9,705 nucleotides of DNA from positions 1 to 9,705 of the forward strand of contig JBOGHU010000101.1 in assembly GCA_050742255.1 (NCBI GenBank), in the 5' to 3' direction. The stretch is from JBOGHU01 sp050742255 (GTDB lineage: Bacteria > Actinomycetota > Acidimicrobiia > Acidimicrobiales > CADCSY01). Under the pieces are notes generated by a model. That model was not told the DNA's origin and ran no database searches. It was given only the letters and a program-made list of their open reading frames with translations. The position numbers and the translations under genes were made by a program. Positions 1 to 6,031 of this stretch are shown here, in pieces; within the stretch, counting starts at the first letter, position 1; every line of letters begins with the position of its first letter.

Positions 1-12
1 GTACCGGGGAGC

Positions 13-666
13 TCAGGGCCCCCGCCGGCGCAGGCGCCGGCGCAGGCGGGCCCAGCCCCGGCGGGGGGCGTCGAGCAGCCGGCTGACCGCCACCACCCAG
101 AGGGACGGGGCCCTGACGCCGCCGTCCAGCCCCCAGGTGAAGGCCAGCTGCTCGAGGGTGGGCGGGCCCACGGCCAGGTTCTCCCGCAGCACCACCCGGG
201 CGGTGGCGGTCCCCCCGGCGACCCGGTACGCCGCCACCATGGTCCCCGTCCGGCCGACGCCCCCGCCACAGTGCACGAACGTGGTGCCCGGGCTGGTGGC
301 CACGGCGTGGAGGAAGCGGGCCACCTGGCCGGCCGAGGGCGCCTGGCCGTCGCGGAGGGGGATGCGCACCAGCCCCAGGCCCAGGCTGGCCAGCTGGGCC
401 TCGTCCACCTGGGCCTCGTCGGGGCTGCGCAGGTCGACCACCGTGGTCACCCCGCCGGCGGCCATCTCGGCGCAGTCCGGCCAGCTCGGACGGGGCCCCC
501 GCCACAGGCGCTCGTCCACCACCCTCACGGCGGCGAGACCCGGCCCGGGGGGTGGCCGCACCGAGGCGGCGGCCGCCTGGTACCGCCAGGCCACGACGAT
601 GGCCAGGTTGGCGAGGCCGATCCCGCCCAGCAGACCGGCGAGGAGCCGCGCCGGGAGGCGGGTCAC
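13..666 (-). CDS. Membrane-anchored tyrosine/dual-specificity-type protein phosphatase
   Basis: The 217-residue product carries the cysteine phosphatase signature HCGGGVGRTG (about residues 132-141), matching HC-x5-R-T/S with nucleophile Cys133 and phosphate-binding Arg139. Asp106 in LRDGQAPS is a plausible general acid. The segment VRVVDERLWRGPRPSWPD (about 47-64) resembles the entry motif of Siw14/DSP-type phosphatases. The family removes phosphate from phosphotyrosine, phosphoserine/threonine or inositol phosphates; the substrate here cannot be told. One hydrophobic segment at about 8-28 follows a short basic N terminus, so it is probably a single N-terminal membrane anchor. With the positive-inside rule this would place the catalytic domain outside, but topology is uncertain. 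The C-terminal 17 residues are almost all Arg. The start is GTG at 666 with only a weak upstream GGA. It is divergent from the gene at 771. The fold is quite certain, the physiological role unknown. Confidence 0.85.
   Translation of the reverse strand: MTRLPARLLAGLLGGIGLANLAIVVAWRYQAAAASVRPPPGPGLAAVRVVDERLWRGPRPSWPDCAEMAAGGVTTVVDLRSPDEAQVDEAQLASLGLGLVRIPLRDGQAPSAGQVARFLHAVATSPGTTFVHCGGGVGRTGTMVAAYRVAGGTATARVVLRENLAVGPPTLEQLAFTWGLDGGVRAPSLWVVAVSRLLDAPRRGWARLRRRLRRRGP
24..47. repeat. Two perfect tandem copies of a 12-bp unit
   Basis: GCCGGCGCAGGC occurs twice head to tail (24-35 and 36-47). It lies inside the 3' end of the phosphatase gene and encodes the Arg-rich tail with its repeating LRRR pattern. 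Because the unit is a multiple of three, copy-number change would lengthen or shorten the basic tail without breaking the frame. Confidence 0.85.
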
Positions 667-727
667 CGCTCATCCGGCCCGGGGCCGGCCACGGGCTCGA
701 TCACGGCCCGGGCCGAGTCGGGGCCGA

Positions 728-744
728 CGTCCCGACGCGGGACG
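728..744. promoter_or_regulatory. Inverted repeat in the divergent intergenic region
   Basis: CGTCCC and GGGACG form perfect 6-bp arms around a 5-nt centre (GACGC). The repeat lies in the 104-bp gap between the divergent phosphatase (start 666) and membrane-protein (start 771) genes, about 27 bp before the latter start. It could be an operator or an mRNA hairpin. In such GC-rich DNA short perfect arms also arise by chance. No convincing -10/-35 pair was seen beside it. Confidence 0.3.
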
Positions 745-758
745 GTTGGGGGCACACT

Positions 759-766
759 AAAGGAGG
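759..766 (+). promoter_or_regulatory. Strong Shine-Dalgarno site for the gene starting at 771
   Basis: AAAGGAGG lies 4 nt before ATG 771. It decides the start in favour of 771 over the in-frame ATG at 552, which would run into the divergent phosphatase gene. This is the only strong ribosome binding site seen in the window; several other genes appear leaderless. Confidence 0.8.
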
Positions 767-770
767 CACG

Positions 771-1958
771 ATGGTGGCTCCCGAATCTAAGAGGAGCGTG
801 GGGAAGCTGATCGGGCACGGCCGTTGGGGCGAGATCGGCGACGATCTGGTGGGCACCGCCTCGGCGCGCCTGCTGGCCCTGGGCGTGGAGCGGCGCACCC
901 GCCTCGACGCCCTTCGGCTCCTCGGCCTGCTGGCCGACCACGCCGACGCCGACCGGCGTGTCCGCTACCCCCTCGGCGCCCTGGCCAGCGAGTTCCACCT
1001 CAGCCTGGTCGACGTCGACCGGTCCCTGGCCGCGCTCCTCGCCGCCGAGGTGGTCTGCCGTGACGGCCCCGACCTCATCGTGGCCGCTCGGGAGCCGCGC
1101 ACCGACGGGCTGCGCCTGGCCGGCTTCCTCGACAACGTCGCCGTCGTCCTCGGCGACAAGCCGGTCGACGTCAGGCCTGCCCGCGCCCCGCTCCCCACGC
1201 CCGGGGCGCAACCGGGTGGTCGCCAGCCGGCCTGGTCCCGGGCACGGGCGGCGGCGGTGGTGGCCCCTGCGCTGGCAGCGGTCGTGGCCGTGCTGGCGTT
1301 CGTGCTGGCACCCGGCCCCCGCCCCACCGAGGTGTCCACCGCCGCGTCCCGCCGGGTGACCGCCCCTACCGTCGCCACCACCACCGGCGACGAGCACACG
1401 AGCTCCCGTCGTGGCACCTCGACCACCACCGGTGAGCCTGGCGCCGCCCCCGACCTCGGCGCCGCTCCCAGCCCGCCGTCGGGGACGCCCGACTCCGAGG
1501 AGGCGGCCAGGTCGGAGCCGGCCTGCCCGACCGGCGCACCCCAGCTCCAGGTCACCTCGGTCGAGGTCCACCCCGAGGACGAGAGCGGGGAGACGGTGCT
1601 CGACCTCTCCCGCCTGGGCCCGTGGGTGGTGGAGGTCCGGGGCGAGCTGACCAACCCGGCCACCGCCCGGGCGACTGTCGAACCGTTCGTGGTGACGGTC
1701 GACATCGGCGAGGCCCCGCTGTCGGGGGCGCCTGAGCGCAAGATGGTGGTGGCGGCCGACGCCACCACCGAGTGGACGGTCGTGGTCCCCATCCCCGACA
1801 CCTCGCTGGTGGAGTACCTGAGCCAGCTTATCCCACCCCACTCGGCGCCCTCGCTGCCCCCGGTGCTCGATCAACTCGAGCCCGAACAGTCCGAGGCCAC
1901 CCTGGGCGGTTGGGGGTGGACCGACCCCGACCTGGCCCGCTCCTGCCCCACCTCGTAG
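771..1958 (+). CDS. Single-pass membrane protein with cytoplasmic helical (winged-helix-like) domain and external beta domain
   Basis: The 395-residue product was not recognised by name. Residues about 25-115 are helix-rich, with a spacing (ALRLLGLLADHAD, then a segment ending in LSLVDVDRSLAALLAAEVV, then CRDGPDLIVAA) that suggests a winged-helix or small regulatory domain. Residues about 160-180 form one clear hydrophobic membrane segment after a basic stretch, so the N terminus should be cytoplasmic. Residues about 181-250 are a Thr/Ser/Pro/Gly-rich linker typical of cell-wall spacers. Residues about 252-395 look beta-rich (WVVEVRGELTNPATARATVE, then a second strand pair ending TTEWTVVVPIPD), reminiscent of the Ig-like sandwiches of exported proteins. 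Two cysteines, Cys252 and Cys392, bracket this domain and could form a disulfide. The layout, cytoplasmic domain-TM-spacer-external domain, suggests a signal-transmitting or anchoring role, which is inference. It ends 20 bp before the convergent desaturase stop. Confidence 0.8.
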   Translation: MVAPESKRSVGKLIGHGRWGEIGDDLVGTASARLLALGVERRTRLDALRLLGLLADHADADRRVRYPLGALASEFHLSLVDVDRSLAALLAAEVVCRDGPDLIVAAREPRTDGLRLAGFLDNVAVVLGDKPVDVRPARAPLPTPGAQPGGRQPAWSRARAAAVVAPALAAVVAVLAFVLAPGPRPTEVSTAASRRVTAPTVATTTGDEHTSSRRGTSTTTGEPGAAPDLGAAPSPPSGTPDSEEAARSEPACPTGAPQLQVTSVEVHPEDESGETVLDLSRLGPWVVEVRGELTNPATARATVEPFVVTVDIGEAPLSGAPERKMVVAADATTEWTVVVPIPDTSLVEYLSQLIPPHSAPSLPPVLDQLEPEQSEATLGGWGWTDPDLARSCPTS

Positions 1959-1978
1959 AGCCGGAGAGCGGTGGGCGG

Positions 1979-2902
1979 CTACCCCGCCACCAGGCTCTCG
2001 GACCCGAGCCGGGCCTGGCGCCGCTCTGCCTGCCGACGCCCGGCCCGCCCCACCCGGGCGATGTGGGAGAGCACCCGCTCCCGGGCCTGGTCGGCAGCCG
2101 GGCTCAGGCCCTCGAGGCGGTCCAGGCCCCAGTGGTCGAAGGCCACCGGCCGCAGGATGTGGTCGTGGTGGCTGGTGAAGTCGTAGATGCCGGCGGCGGC
2201 GATGGCCCGGGCGTGGGCGGCGAAGCCGGGGATCCCCGTCCCCGGCATCTCGAAGCCCCGCACCTGGCGGTCGATGGCGAGCACCGCCGCTGAGGGGTCG
2301 ACCTCGACGGCGGCGGCGGTCAGGTCCCGGTAGAAGACGTGGTGGAGGTGCTCGTCCCCGGCCACCCTGGCCATCACCTCGTAGCCCCTGCGGTCGTCGA
2401 GGAGACGACCGGTGTTGCGGTGGGAGATCCGCGTCGCCGCTTCCTGGAGGGTGACGTAGACGAGGCAGTCGGCCACCGACTCGGGGCGGGGCACCTCCCC
2501 CCGGCTGACCTGGTGCATCCGGCCCCGCTCCAGCGCCACCGGGTCGATGCTGCGGGTGACGGTCAGGTAGTCCCGGATCACCACGGCGTGGCGGCCCTCC
2601 TCGGCCGTCCAGCGGCGGGTCCACGCCCCCCACGGCTGCTCCTCGCCGAAGAGGGCGTCGATGGTGCGGAAGTAGTGGGGCAGGTTGTCCTCGGTGAGCA
2701 GGTTGACGAAGAGGGCGCTGCGCACGGCCTCGTCCATGGGGCCGTCGGCGGTGGCGTCCCACGTCTCGCCCGCCTCGAAGTCCCGCCCCCGGCTCCAGGG
2801 GACCAGCTCGTGGGGGAACCACTCCCGGGCGTTGTCGAGGTGACGCTCGAGGAGCCCCTCCACGACGGGGGCCAGCTCGTGGAGGAGTTTGGCGTCGTCC
2901 AT
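1979..2902 (-). CDS. Acyl-[acyl-carrier-protein] desaturase, soluble diiron type (DesA1/DesA2-like)
   Basis: The 307-residue product belongs to the fatty-acid desaturase type 2 family (plant stearoyl-ACP desaturase, mycobacterial DesA1/DesA2). These enzymes insert a double bond into an ACP-bound acyl chain using O2 and electrons from a ferredoxin, in the cytoplasm. All six expected diiron ligands can be placed: Glu71 (LLTEDNLPHY), Glu102 and His105 (AEEGRH), Glu154 (LQEAATRISHRN), Glu184 and His187 (GDEHLHH). The length fits the mycobacterial members rather than plant enzymes, which have transit peptides. The start is ATG 2902. AGGA lies 7 nt upstream, but a TAGGAT -10-like box only 6 nt upstream makes a leaderless transcript equally plausible. 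It is the last of three same-strand genes and has its own promoter with an operator-like palindrome, so it is probably regulated apart from its neighbours. Regiospecificity and chain length cannot be read from sequence. Confidence 0.93.
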   Translation of the reverse strand: MDDAKLLHELAPVVEGLLERHLDNAREWFPHELVPWSRGRDFEAGETWDATADGPMDEAVRSALFVNLLTEDNLPHYFRTIDALFGEEQPWGAWTRRWTAEEGRHAVVIRDYLTVTRSIDPVALERGRMHQVSRGEVPRPESVADCLVYVTLQEAATRISHRNTGRLLDDRRGYEVMARVAGDEHLHHVFYRDLTAAAVEVDPSAAVLAIDRQVRGFEMPGTGIPGFAAHARAIAAAGIYDFTSHHDHILRPVAFDHWGLDRLEGLSPAADQARERVLSHIARVGRAGRRQAERRQARLGSESLVAG

Positions 2903-2908
2903 AGCCGC

Positions 2909-2938
2909 ATCCTACCTACTGGTCGGTAGGCAATCCAA
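2909..2938 (-). promoter_or_regulatory. Promoter of the acyl-ACP desaturase gene, probably leaderless
   Basis: Reading the minus strand, a -35-like TTGGAT (2938-2933) is followed by an 18-bp spacer and a -10-like TAGGAT (2914-2909). The A of the ATG start lies 7 nt downstream, where transcription would be expected to begin, so the mRNA may have no leader. The match is TTG of TTGACA and TA..AT of TATAAT. The spacer is filled almost exactly by the palindrome at 2911-2930. Confidence 0.5.
2911..2930. promoter_or_regulatory. TetR-family-type operator in the desaturase promoter
   Basis: CCTACCTACTGGTCGGTAGG has perfect 6-bp outer arms (CCTACC/GGTAGG) and a partly symmetric centre. The core ACCTACTGGTCGGT resembles the ACCGACC/GGTCGGT operators common for TetR-family repressors. 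The site sits between the -35 and -10 boxes, a position where bound repressor would block RNA polymerase. No TetR gene is in the window, so the cognate regulator must lie elsewhere. Control of fatty-acid desaturation by a lipid-sensing TetR regulator is a known theme, for example DesT in Pseudomonas. Its application here is inference. Confidence 0.55.
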
Positions 2939-2946
2939 GCCGGCGG

Positions 2947-3588
2947 TCAGAGCGGCGGCGTGACCGTCTCCACCGCCCGCCAGCAGTACCACGCCACGAC
3001 CGAGCGCCAGGGCCGGTAGGGCCGTCCCAACGCCTCCAGGGCCTCAGGGGGCGGAGGGGCTCGGAGGCCGAACGCCACGGCGTACCCCTTGCGCACCCCC
3101 AGGTCGCCCGTGGGCCACACATCGAGGCGCCCCAGGCCGAAGATCAGGAACATCTCCGCCGTCCACCGCCCCACCCCCCTGACCTCGGAGAGCGCCGCCA
3201 CGATGTCGGCGTCGCACCGCCTGGAGACGCCGGCCAGAGGCAGCCGGCCGTCGGCCACCCGGGCCGCCAGGTCGGCCAGGGCGGCGGCCTTGGCACCCGA
3301 CAGGCCGGCGGCACGGAGGGGCTCGGGCCCCAGGGCCAGCACCCCCTCGGGGTTGAAGGGGAGGCCGACCTGCTCCCGCACCCGGCGCCAGATGGCCCCG
3401 GCCGCCCTACCCGCCAGCTGCTGGTGCACGACGGCGGCGGCCAGGCTCTCGAAGTGCGAGCCCCGTCGGCGCCCCGCCCCGAGGGAACAGGGCCCGCGTC
3501 TGGAGACCAGCTCGGCCAGCACCGGCTCCCGGCGGGCCAGCTCGGCCTCGGCTGCCACGACGGCGGGGACGGGAGCGGGGCCGGGCAC
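2947..3588 (-). CDS. DNA-3-methyladenine glycosylase II (AlkA-like, HhH-GPD family)
   Basis: The 213-residue product removes alkylated purines from DNA as the first step of base excision repair. It shows the helix-hairpin-helix LSEVRGVGRWTAEMF (about 133-147) followed by the Gly/Pro-Asp part WPTGDLGVRKG, placing the catalytic aspartate at about Asp162. The upstream helix VVHQQLAGRAAGAIW (53-67) corresponds to the conserved QQ(I/L)S..AA helix of this family. It lacks the N-terminal extra domain of E. coli AlkA and so is of the short type. No cluster of four cysteines (iron-sulfur loop) is present, which argues against endonuclease III or MutY. The start is GTG 3588, preceded by a TATCCT box 6 nt upstream and no clear ribosome binding site. 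It lies 43 nt after arfB and 44 nt before the desaturase. Confidence 0.88.
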   Translation of the reverse strand: MPGPAPVPAVVAAEAELARREPVLAELVSRRGPCSLGAGRRRGSHFESLAAAVVHQQLAGRAAGAIWRRVREQVGLPFNPEGVLALGPEPLRAAGLSGAKAAALADLAARVADGRLPLAGVSRRCDADIVAALSEVRGVGRWTAEMFLIFGLGRLDVWPTGDLGVRKGYAVAFGLRAPPPPEALEALGRPYRPWRSVVAWYCWRAVETVTPPL

Positions 3589-3594
3589 CGCCGC

Positions 3595-3600
3595 AGGATA
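3595..3600 (-). promoter_or_regulatory. -10-like box for a leaderless glycosylase transcript
   Basis: On the minus strand TATCCT (TANNNT) lies 6 nt before the GTG start at 3588, the spacing expected if transcription starts on the first codon. No good -35 box was seen. If real, the glycosylase gene is transcribed independently of arfB. Confidence 0.4.
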
Positions 3601-3631
3601 GGGGCGATCGGGGCCCGCCGCCGGGGAGGGC

Positions 3632-4057
3632 TCAGGCCTCGTCGCTGGGGTCGACGGGGCGGCGCATGCGCTTGGTCTGGCTCCGTCGCCGCTTGGACTC
3701 GAGCCGGCGGCGCAGGGAGCCCAGGCTCGGCCGGGTCGGGCGTCGGGGAGGTCGGGTGCGCAGGGCAGCCACCACCCGCGCCCGCAGCCGGTCCAGGGCC
3801 AGGGCCCGGTTGCGGGCCTGGGAGCGCTCGTCCTCGGCCGAGGCCGACACCTCGGGGCCGAGCCGTTCGAGGAGGAGTCGGCGGTGCCTCTCGTGCAGCG
3901 ACGGGGAGCCGGCCACGTCGAAGGTCACCTCCACCCGGGTCTCGGCGGTGTTGGCGTGCTGGCCCCCGGGCCCGCCGCTGCGGCTGAACCGCCACCGCAG
4001 CTCGGAGAGGGGGATGGCGCAACCCCGACCGACGACCAGCCGCCCACCGTCCCCCAT
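3632..4057 (-). CDS. arfB: Alternative ribosome-rescue factor ArfB (peptidyl-tRNA hydrolase, YaeJ/ICT1 type)
   Basis: The 141-residue product has the release-factor-like catalytic loop RFSRSGGPGGQHANTAETRVE with the GGQ motif at residues 31-33, preceded by the typical start LVVGRGCAIPLSELRWRF. The C-terminal tail (about 100-133) is very rich in Arg/Lys and Ser, like the ArfB tail that enters the empty mRNA channel of stalled ribosomes. ArfB hydrolyses peptidyl-tRNA on ribosomes that have run off broken mRNAs, a backup to trans-translation. The length matches the family (about 140) and is far too short for RF1/RF2, which also carry a codon-recognition domain. His-Ala-Asn replaces the usual Asn/His-Val-Asn after GGQ, a mild variation. 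The start is ATG 4057, with no ribosome binding site but a TACCGT box 7 nt upstream. It is first of the three same-strand genes. Confidence 0.92.
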   Translation of the reverse strand: MGDGGRLVVGRGCAIPLSELRWRFSRSGGPGGQHANTAETRVEVTFDVAGSPSLHERHRRLLLERLGPEVSASAEDERSQARNRALALDRLRARVVAALRTRPPRRPTRPSLGSLRRRLESKRRRSQTKRMRRPVDPSDEA

Positions 4058-4064
4058 GCCGGCG

Positions 4065-4070
4065 ACGGTA
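4065..4070 (-). promoter_or_regulatory. -10-like box for a leaderless arfB transcript
   Basis: On the minus strand TACCGT lies exactly 7 nt before ATG 4057. The same hexamer at the same spacing precedes putA (9007-9012). No Shine-Dalgarno sequence is present, so a leaderless mRNA is likely. No convincing -35 box was found. Confidence 0.5.
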
Positions 4071-4094
4071 CCCGGGCCGAGCAGGGACGGCGCC

Positions 4095-4100
4095 TACCAT
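4095..4100 (+). promoter_or_regulatory. -10-like box for the plus-strand chain beginning near 4099
   Basis: TACCAT is a TANNNT match lying 7 nt before GTG 4108, which is in frame with the small ORF that leads into the aminotransferase. It is divergent from the arfB promoter 25 bp away. It may drive the whole plus-strand chain (4099-6031) even if the small ORF is not a gene. Confidence 0.35.
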
Positions 4101-4449
4101 GGTCACCGTGGTGCCCCAGGTCACGAGGACCGTGCGCCTGGGCGGGGCCCCCGATCGAGGCCTGGGGACCGGGCGCAGCCTCGGCCATGGTCGGCGCCCA
4201 CCACGACCGGCCCGGCCTCACGCCCCGCCGCCCCGTCCTCGCCGACCTGGAGCGGCGGACAGGGGGCTGCGCCTGGGTCGAACCGGCGCCGACGCGGCGC
4301 CGGGCGGCGGCTGTCACCTCCCCCACCAGGTGACGTGGGCGTTGGCCGGCGGGCCCCGGCTCATCGTCGCCGCCGGTCCGGCCCCGTCCCGGCGGGGCCC
4401 CCGGTCGGCCCCCCGCTCGATCGGACCCGTGGCAGGCCGAACCCGGTGA
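4099..4449 (+). CDS. Doubtful small ORF upstream of the aminotransferase
   Basis: This 388-bp stretch between arfB and the aminotransferase otherwise holds no recognisable gene. The frame from ATG 4099 (or leaderless GTG 4108) gives 116 (113) residues, rich in Arg, Pro and Gly and with no recognised domain. In favour: a -10-like box at 4095-4100, and a stop codon that overlaps the aminotransferase start as GTGA (4446-4449), the same arrangement as at the next junction. Against: composition is poor in the middle, where about 4187-4290 looks better coding in another frame (MVGAHHDRPGLTPRR and onward, stop at 4331-4333). GC-rich DNA also keeps frames open by chance. It could be a real small gene, a decayed gene with two frameshifts, or an untranslated leader. 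Confidence 0.25.
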   Translation: MVTVVPQVTRTVRLGGAPDRGLGTGRSLGHGRRPPRPARPHAPPPRPRRPGAADRGLRLGRTGADAAPGGGCHLPHQVTWALAGGPRLIVAAGPAPSRRGPRSAPRSIGPVAGRTR

Positions 4450-5624
4450 CCACCCCGCTCGAGCGCGCCGTCTTCCCCGTCACCGAGCGGTGGGCCTACC
4501 TCAACCACGCCGGGGTGGCGCCGATGTCCGCCCCGGCGGTGGCGGCGGCGCAGCGCTGTGCCCTCGAGGTGGCCCGGGGCGGGTCGCTGGCGTCGGAGGC
4601 TCACGCCGAGCGGGTGGAGGCGGTGCGGGCCAGCGCCGCCGCCCTCATGGGCGTCCCCTCCACCGACGTGGCCTTCGTGAAGAACACCACCGAGGGGCTG
4701 GGCTTCGTGGCCAACGGCCTCGACTGGGGCGAGGGCGACCGGGTCGTGGTCCCTGACCGGGAGTTCCCCTCGGTGGTGTACCCGTGGCTGGCCCTCGAGC
4801 ACCGGGGTGTGGTGGTGGACCGGGTCCCCCCGGTGGGACCGGGCTGGTGCCTCCCGGTGACCGCCTTCGCCGAGGCCATCGCCGCCGGTCCCCCGCCACG
4901 CGTGGTGGCCACCAGCTGGGTCCAGTTCGGTCGGGGGTGGCGGACCGACCTCTGCGCCCTGGGCCAGATCTGCCACGACGCCGGCGCCCTTCTCTGCGCC
5001 GACGTCATCCAGGGGCTGGGCGTGGTCCCCGCCGAGCTGGAGGCCTGGGGCGTGGACTTCGCCATGGCCGACGCCCACAAGTGGCTGTTGGGGCCCGAGG
5101 GCATCGGTGTCCTCTACGTGCGGGGGAGCCGCCTCGACCTGCTGCGTCCCCTGGAGCCGGGCTGGGCGTCGGTCGCCCACCGCGAGCAGTGGGACAACCT
5201 GGAGCTGGTGTGGGACGGCACCGCCCGCCGGCTGGAGGGCGGCAGCCAGAACATGGTCGGGGTCCACGCCCTGGGGGCGTCCCTCGACCTGTTGGCCGGC
5301 GCCGGCGTCGAGGCGGTGTGGCGCCATGTGACGGCGCGCTGCGACCAGACCGTCGCCGGCCTCGCCAGCGCCGGCGCGACCGTGGTCTCGGACCGCTCGC
5401 CGACCGGGCGCTCGGGTGTGGTCACCTTCACCCTGCCAGGCCGCCAACCGGCCGCGGTGGTCGAGGCCCTGGGGCGCCGGAGCGTGGTCTGCGCGCCTCG
5501 GGGCGAGGGGGTGCGCGTCTCCCCCCACGGCTACACCACGCCCGAGGAGATCGACCGGTTGGTGGCGGTGGTGGCCGACCTGGCCGGCGGCCCTCCCGCC
5601 GCCTCTGGCAGACTGGCCACGTGA
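4446..5624 (+). CDS. Class V aminotransferase (cysteine desulfurase / isopenicillin N epimerase-like, PLP enzyme)
   Basis: The 392-residue product starts with the family opening WAYLNHAGVAPMS (about 16-28), followed by the PLP-phosphate loop KNTTEGLGFVANGL (79-92) with Thr81/Thr82. The cofactor ring is held by Asp186 (ALLCADVIQGLG), and Lys212 in ADAHKWLLGPEGIG forms the Schiff base. The C terminus GVRVSPHGYTTPEEIDRLV fits the small domain. These enzymes include cysteine desulfurases, isopenicillin N epimerases, kynureninase-like and ergothioneine EgtE-type lyases. A clear catalytic cysteine loop of the SufS/IscS kind is not evident, so an epimerase or lyase-type activity is as likely as desulfuration. 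The start GTG 4446 is chosen because translation must include LNHAGVAP; the larger upstream open frame runs antisense through arfB. It is followed by a 4-base GTGA overlap with the next gene. Confidence 0.88.
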   Translation: MTTPLERAVFPVTERWAYLNHAGVAPMSAPAVAAAQRCALEVARGGSLASEAHAERVEAVRASAAALMGVPSTDVAFVKNTTEGLGFVANGLDWGEGDRVVVPDREFPSVVYPWLALEHRGVVVDRVPPVGPGWCLPVTAFAEAIAAGPPPRVVATSWVQFGRGWRTDLCALGQICHDAGALLCADVIQGLGVVPAELEAWGVDFAMADAHKWLLGPEGIGVLYVRGSRLDLLRPLEPGWASVAHREQWDNLELVWDGTARRLEGGSQNMVGVHALGASLDLLAGAGVEAVWRHVTARCDQTVAGLASAGATVVSDRSPTGRSGVVTFTLPGRQPAAVVEALGRRSVVCAPRGEGVRVSPHGYTTPEEIDRLVAVVADLAGGPPAASGRLAT

Positions 5625-6031
5625 CGAAGGGCTGCTCGGGCGGGGGGCCCGGGAGCGGGGACGACCGGTCCCTGGCCCGGCTCCTCGCCACCGGCCGGGT
5701 GGCCGTCGGCGGTCTGGTCCTGCTGGTCCCCGGCGCCACCGCCGGCTGGGTGGGGCCGGTGGCCCGGGAACCGGGTGCCAGGGCCCTGGCCCGGGCCCTG
5801 GGCGTGCGGGACCTCCTGCTCGGGGTGCTGACCCTGCGGGCCCTCGACCGGGAAGCGCCGGTGGGCGCCCTGGTGCGGGCCGGGGTGGCCGCCGACGCCG
5901 TCGACCTCGCCGCCACGGTCCTTTCGTACCGGCACCTGCCCCGGCGGAGCCGGGTAGCCGTGGCCGCCGCGTCCGCCGGCGCGGTCGCCCTGGGCTGGCG
6001 CCTGTCCCGATCAGGGGTGAGGCTCAGGTAG
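5621..6031 (+). CDS. Small integral membrane protein, translationally coupled to the aminotransferase
   Basis: The 136-residue product begins at GTG 5621, overlapping the aminotransferase stop by four bases (GTGA), which implies translational coupling. After a polar Gly/Ser/Asp N terminus there are about four hydrophobic stretches: about 29-46, 63-76, 85-102 and 110-126. The motif ARALARALGVRDLLLGVLTL followed by ALVRAGVAADAVDLAATVL resembles small actinobacterial membrane proteins of the DUF4267 type, whose function is unknown; that link is from memory of the pattern and not certain. A weak CAGACT box 6 nt before the GTG could be an internal promoter. The 3' end overlaps the convergent putA by 8 bp. 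Confidence 0.78.
   Translation: MTKGCSGGGPGSGDDRSLARLLATGRVAVGGLVLLVPGATAGWVGPVAREPGARALARALGVRDLLLGVLTLRALDREAPVGALVRAGVAADAVDLAATVLSYRHLPRRSRVAVAAASAGAVALGWRLSRSGVRLR

Noticed and set aside
552..770. Upstream in-frame ATG start for the membrane protein
   Set aside because: It would overlap the divergent phosphatase gene by more than 100 bp, while ATG 771 has a near-perfect ribosome binding site.
663..2822. A 719-codon open frame on the minus strand
   Set aside because: It runs antisense through the membrane-protein gene and out of frame through the desaturase. The translation is low-complexity Arg/Pro/Gly, typical of open frames in GC-rich DNA.
3666..4445. Upstream extension of the aminotransferase frame
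   Set aside because: It is antisense to arfB and low in complexity. The family's N terminus begins just after GTG 4446.
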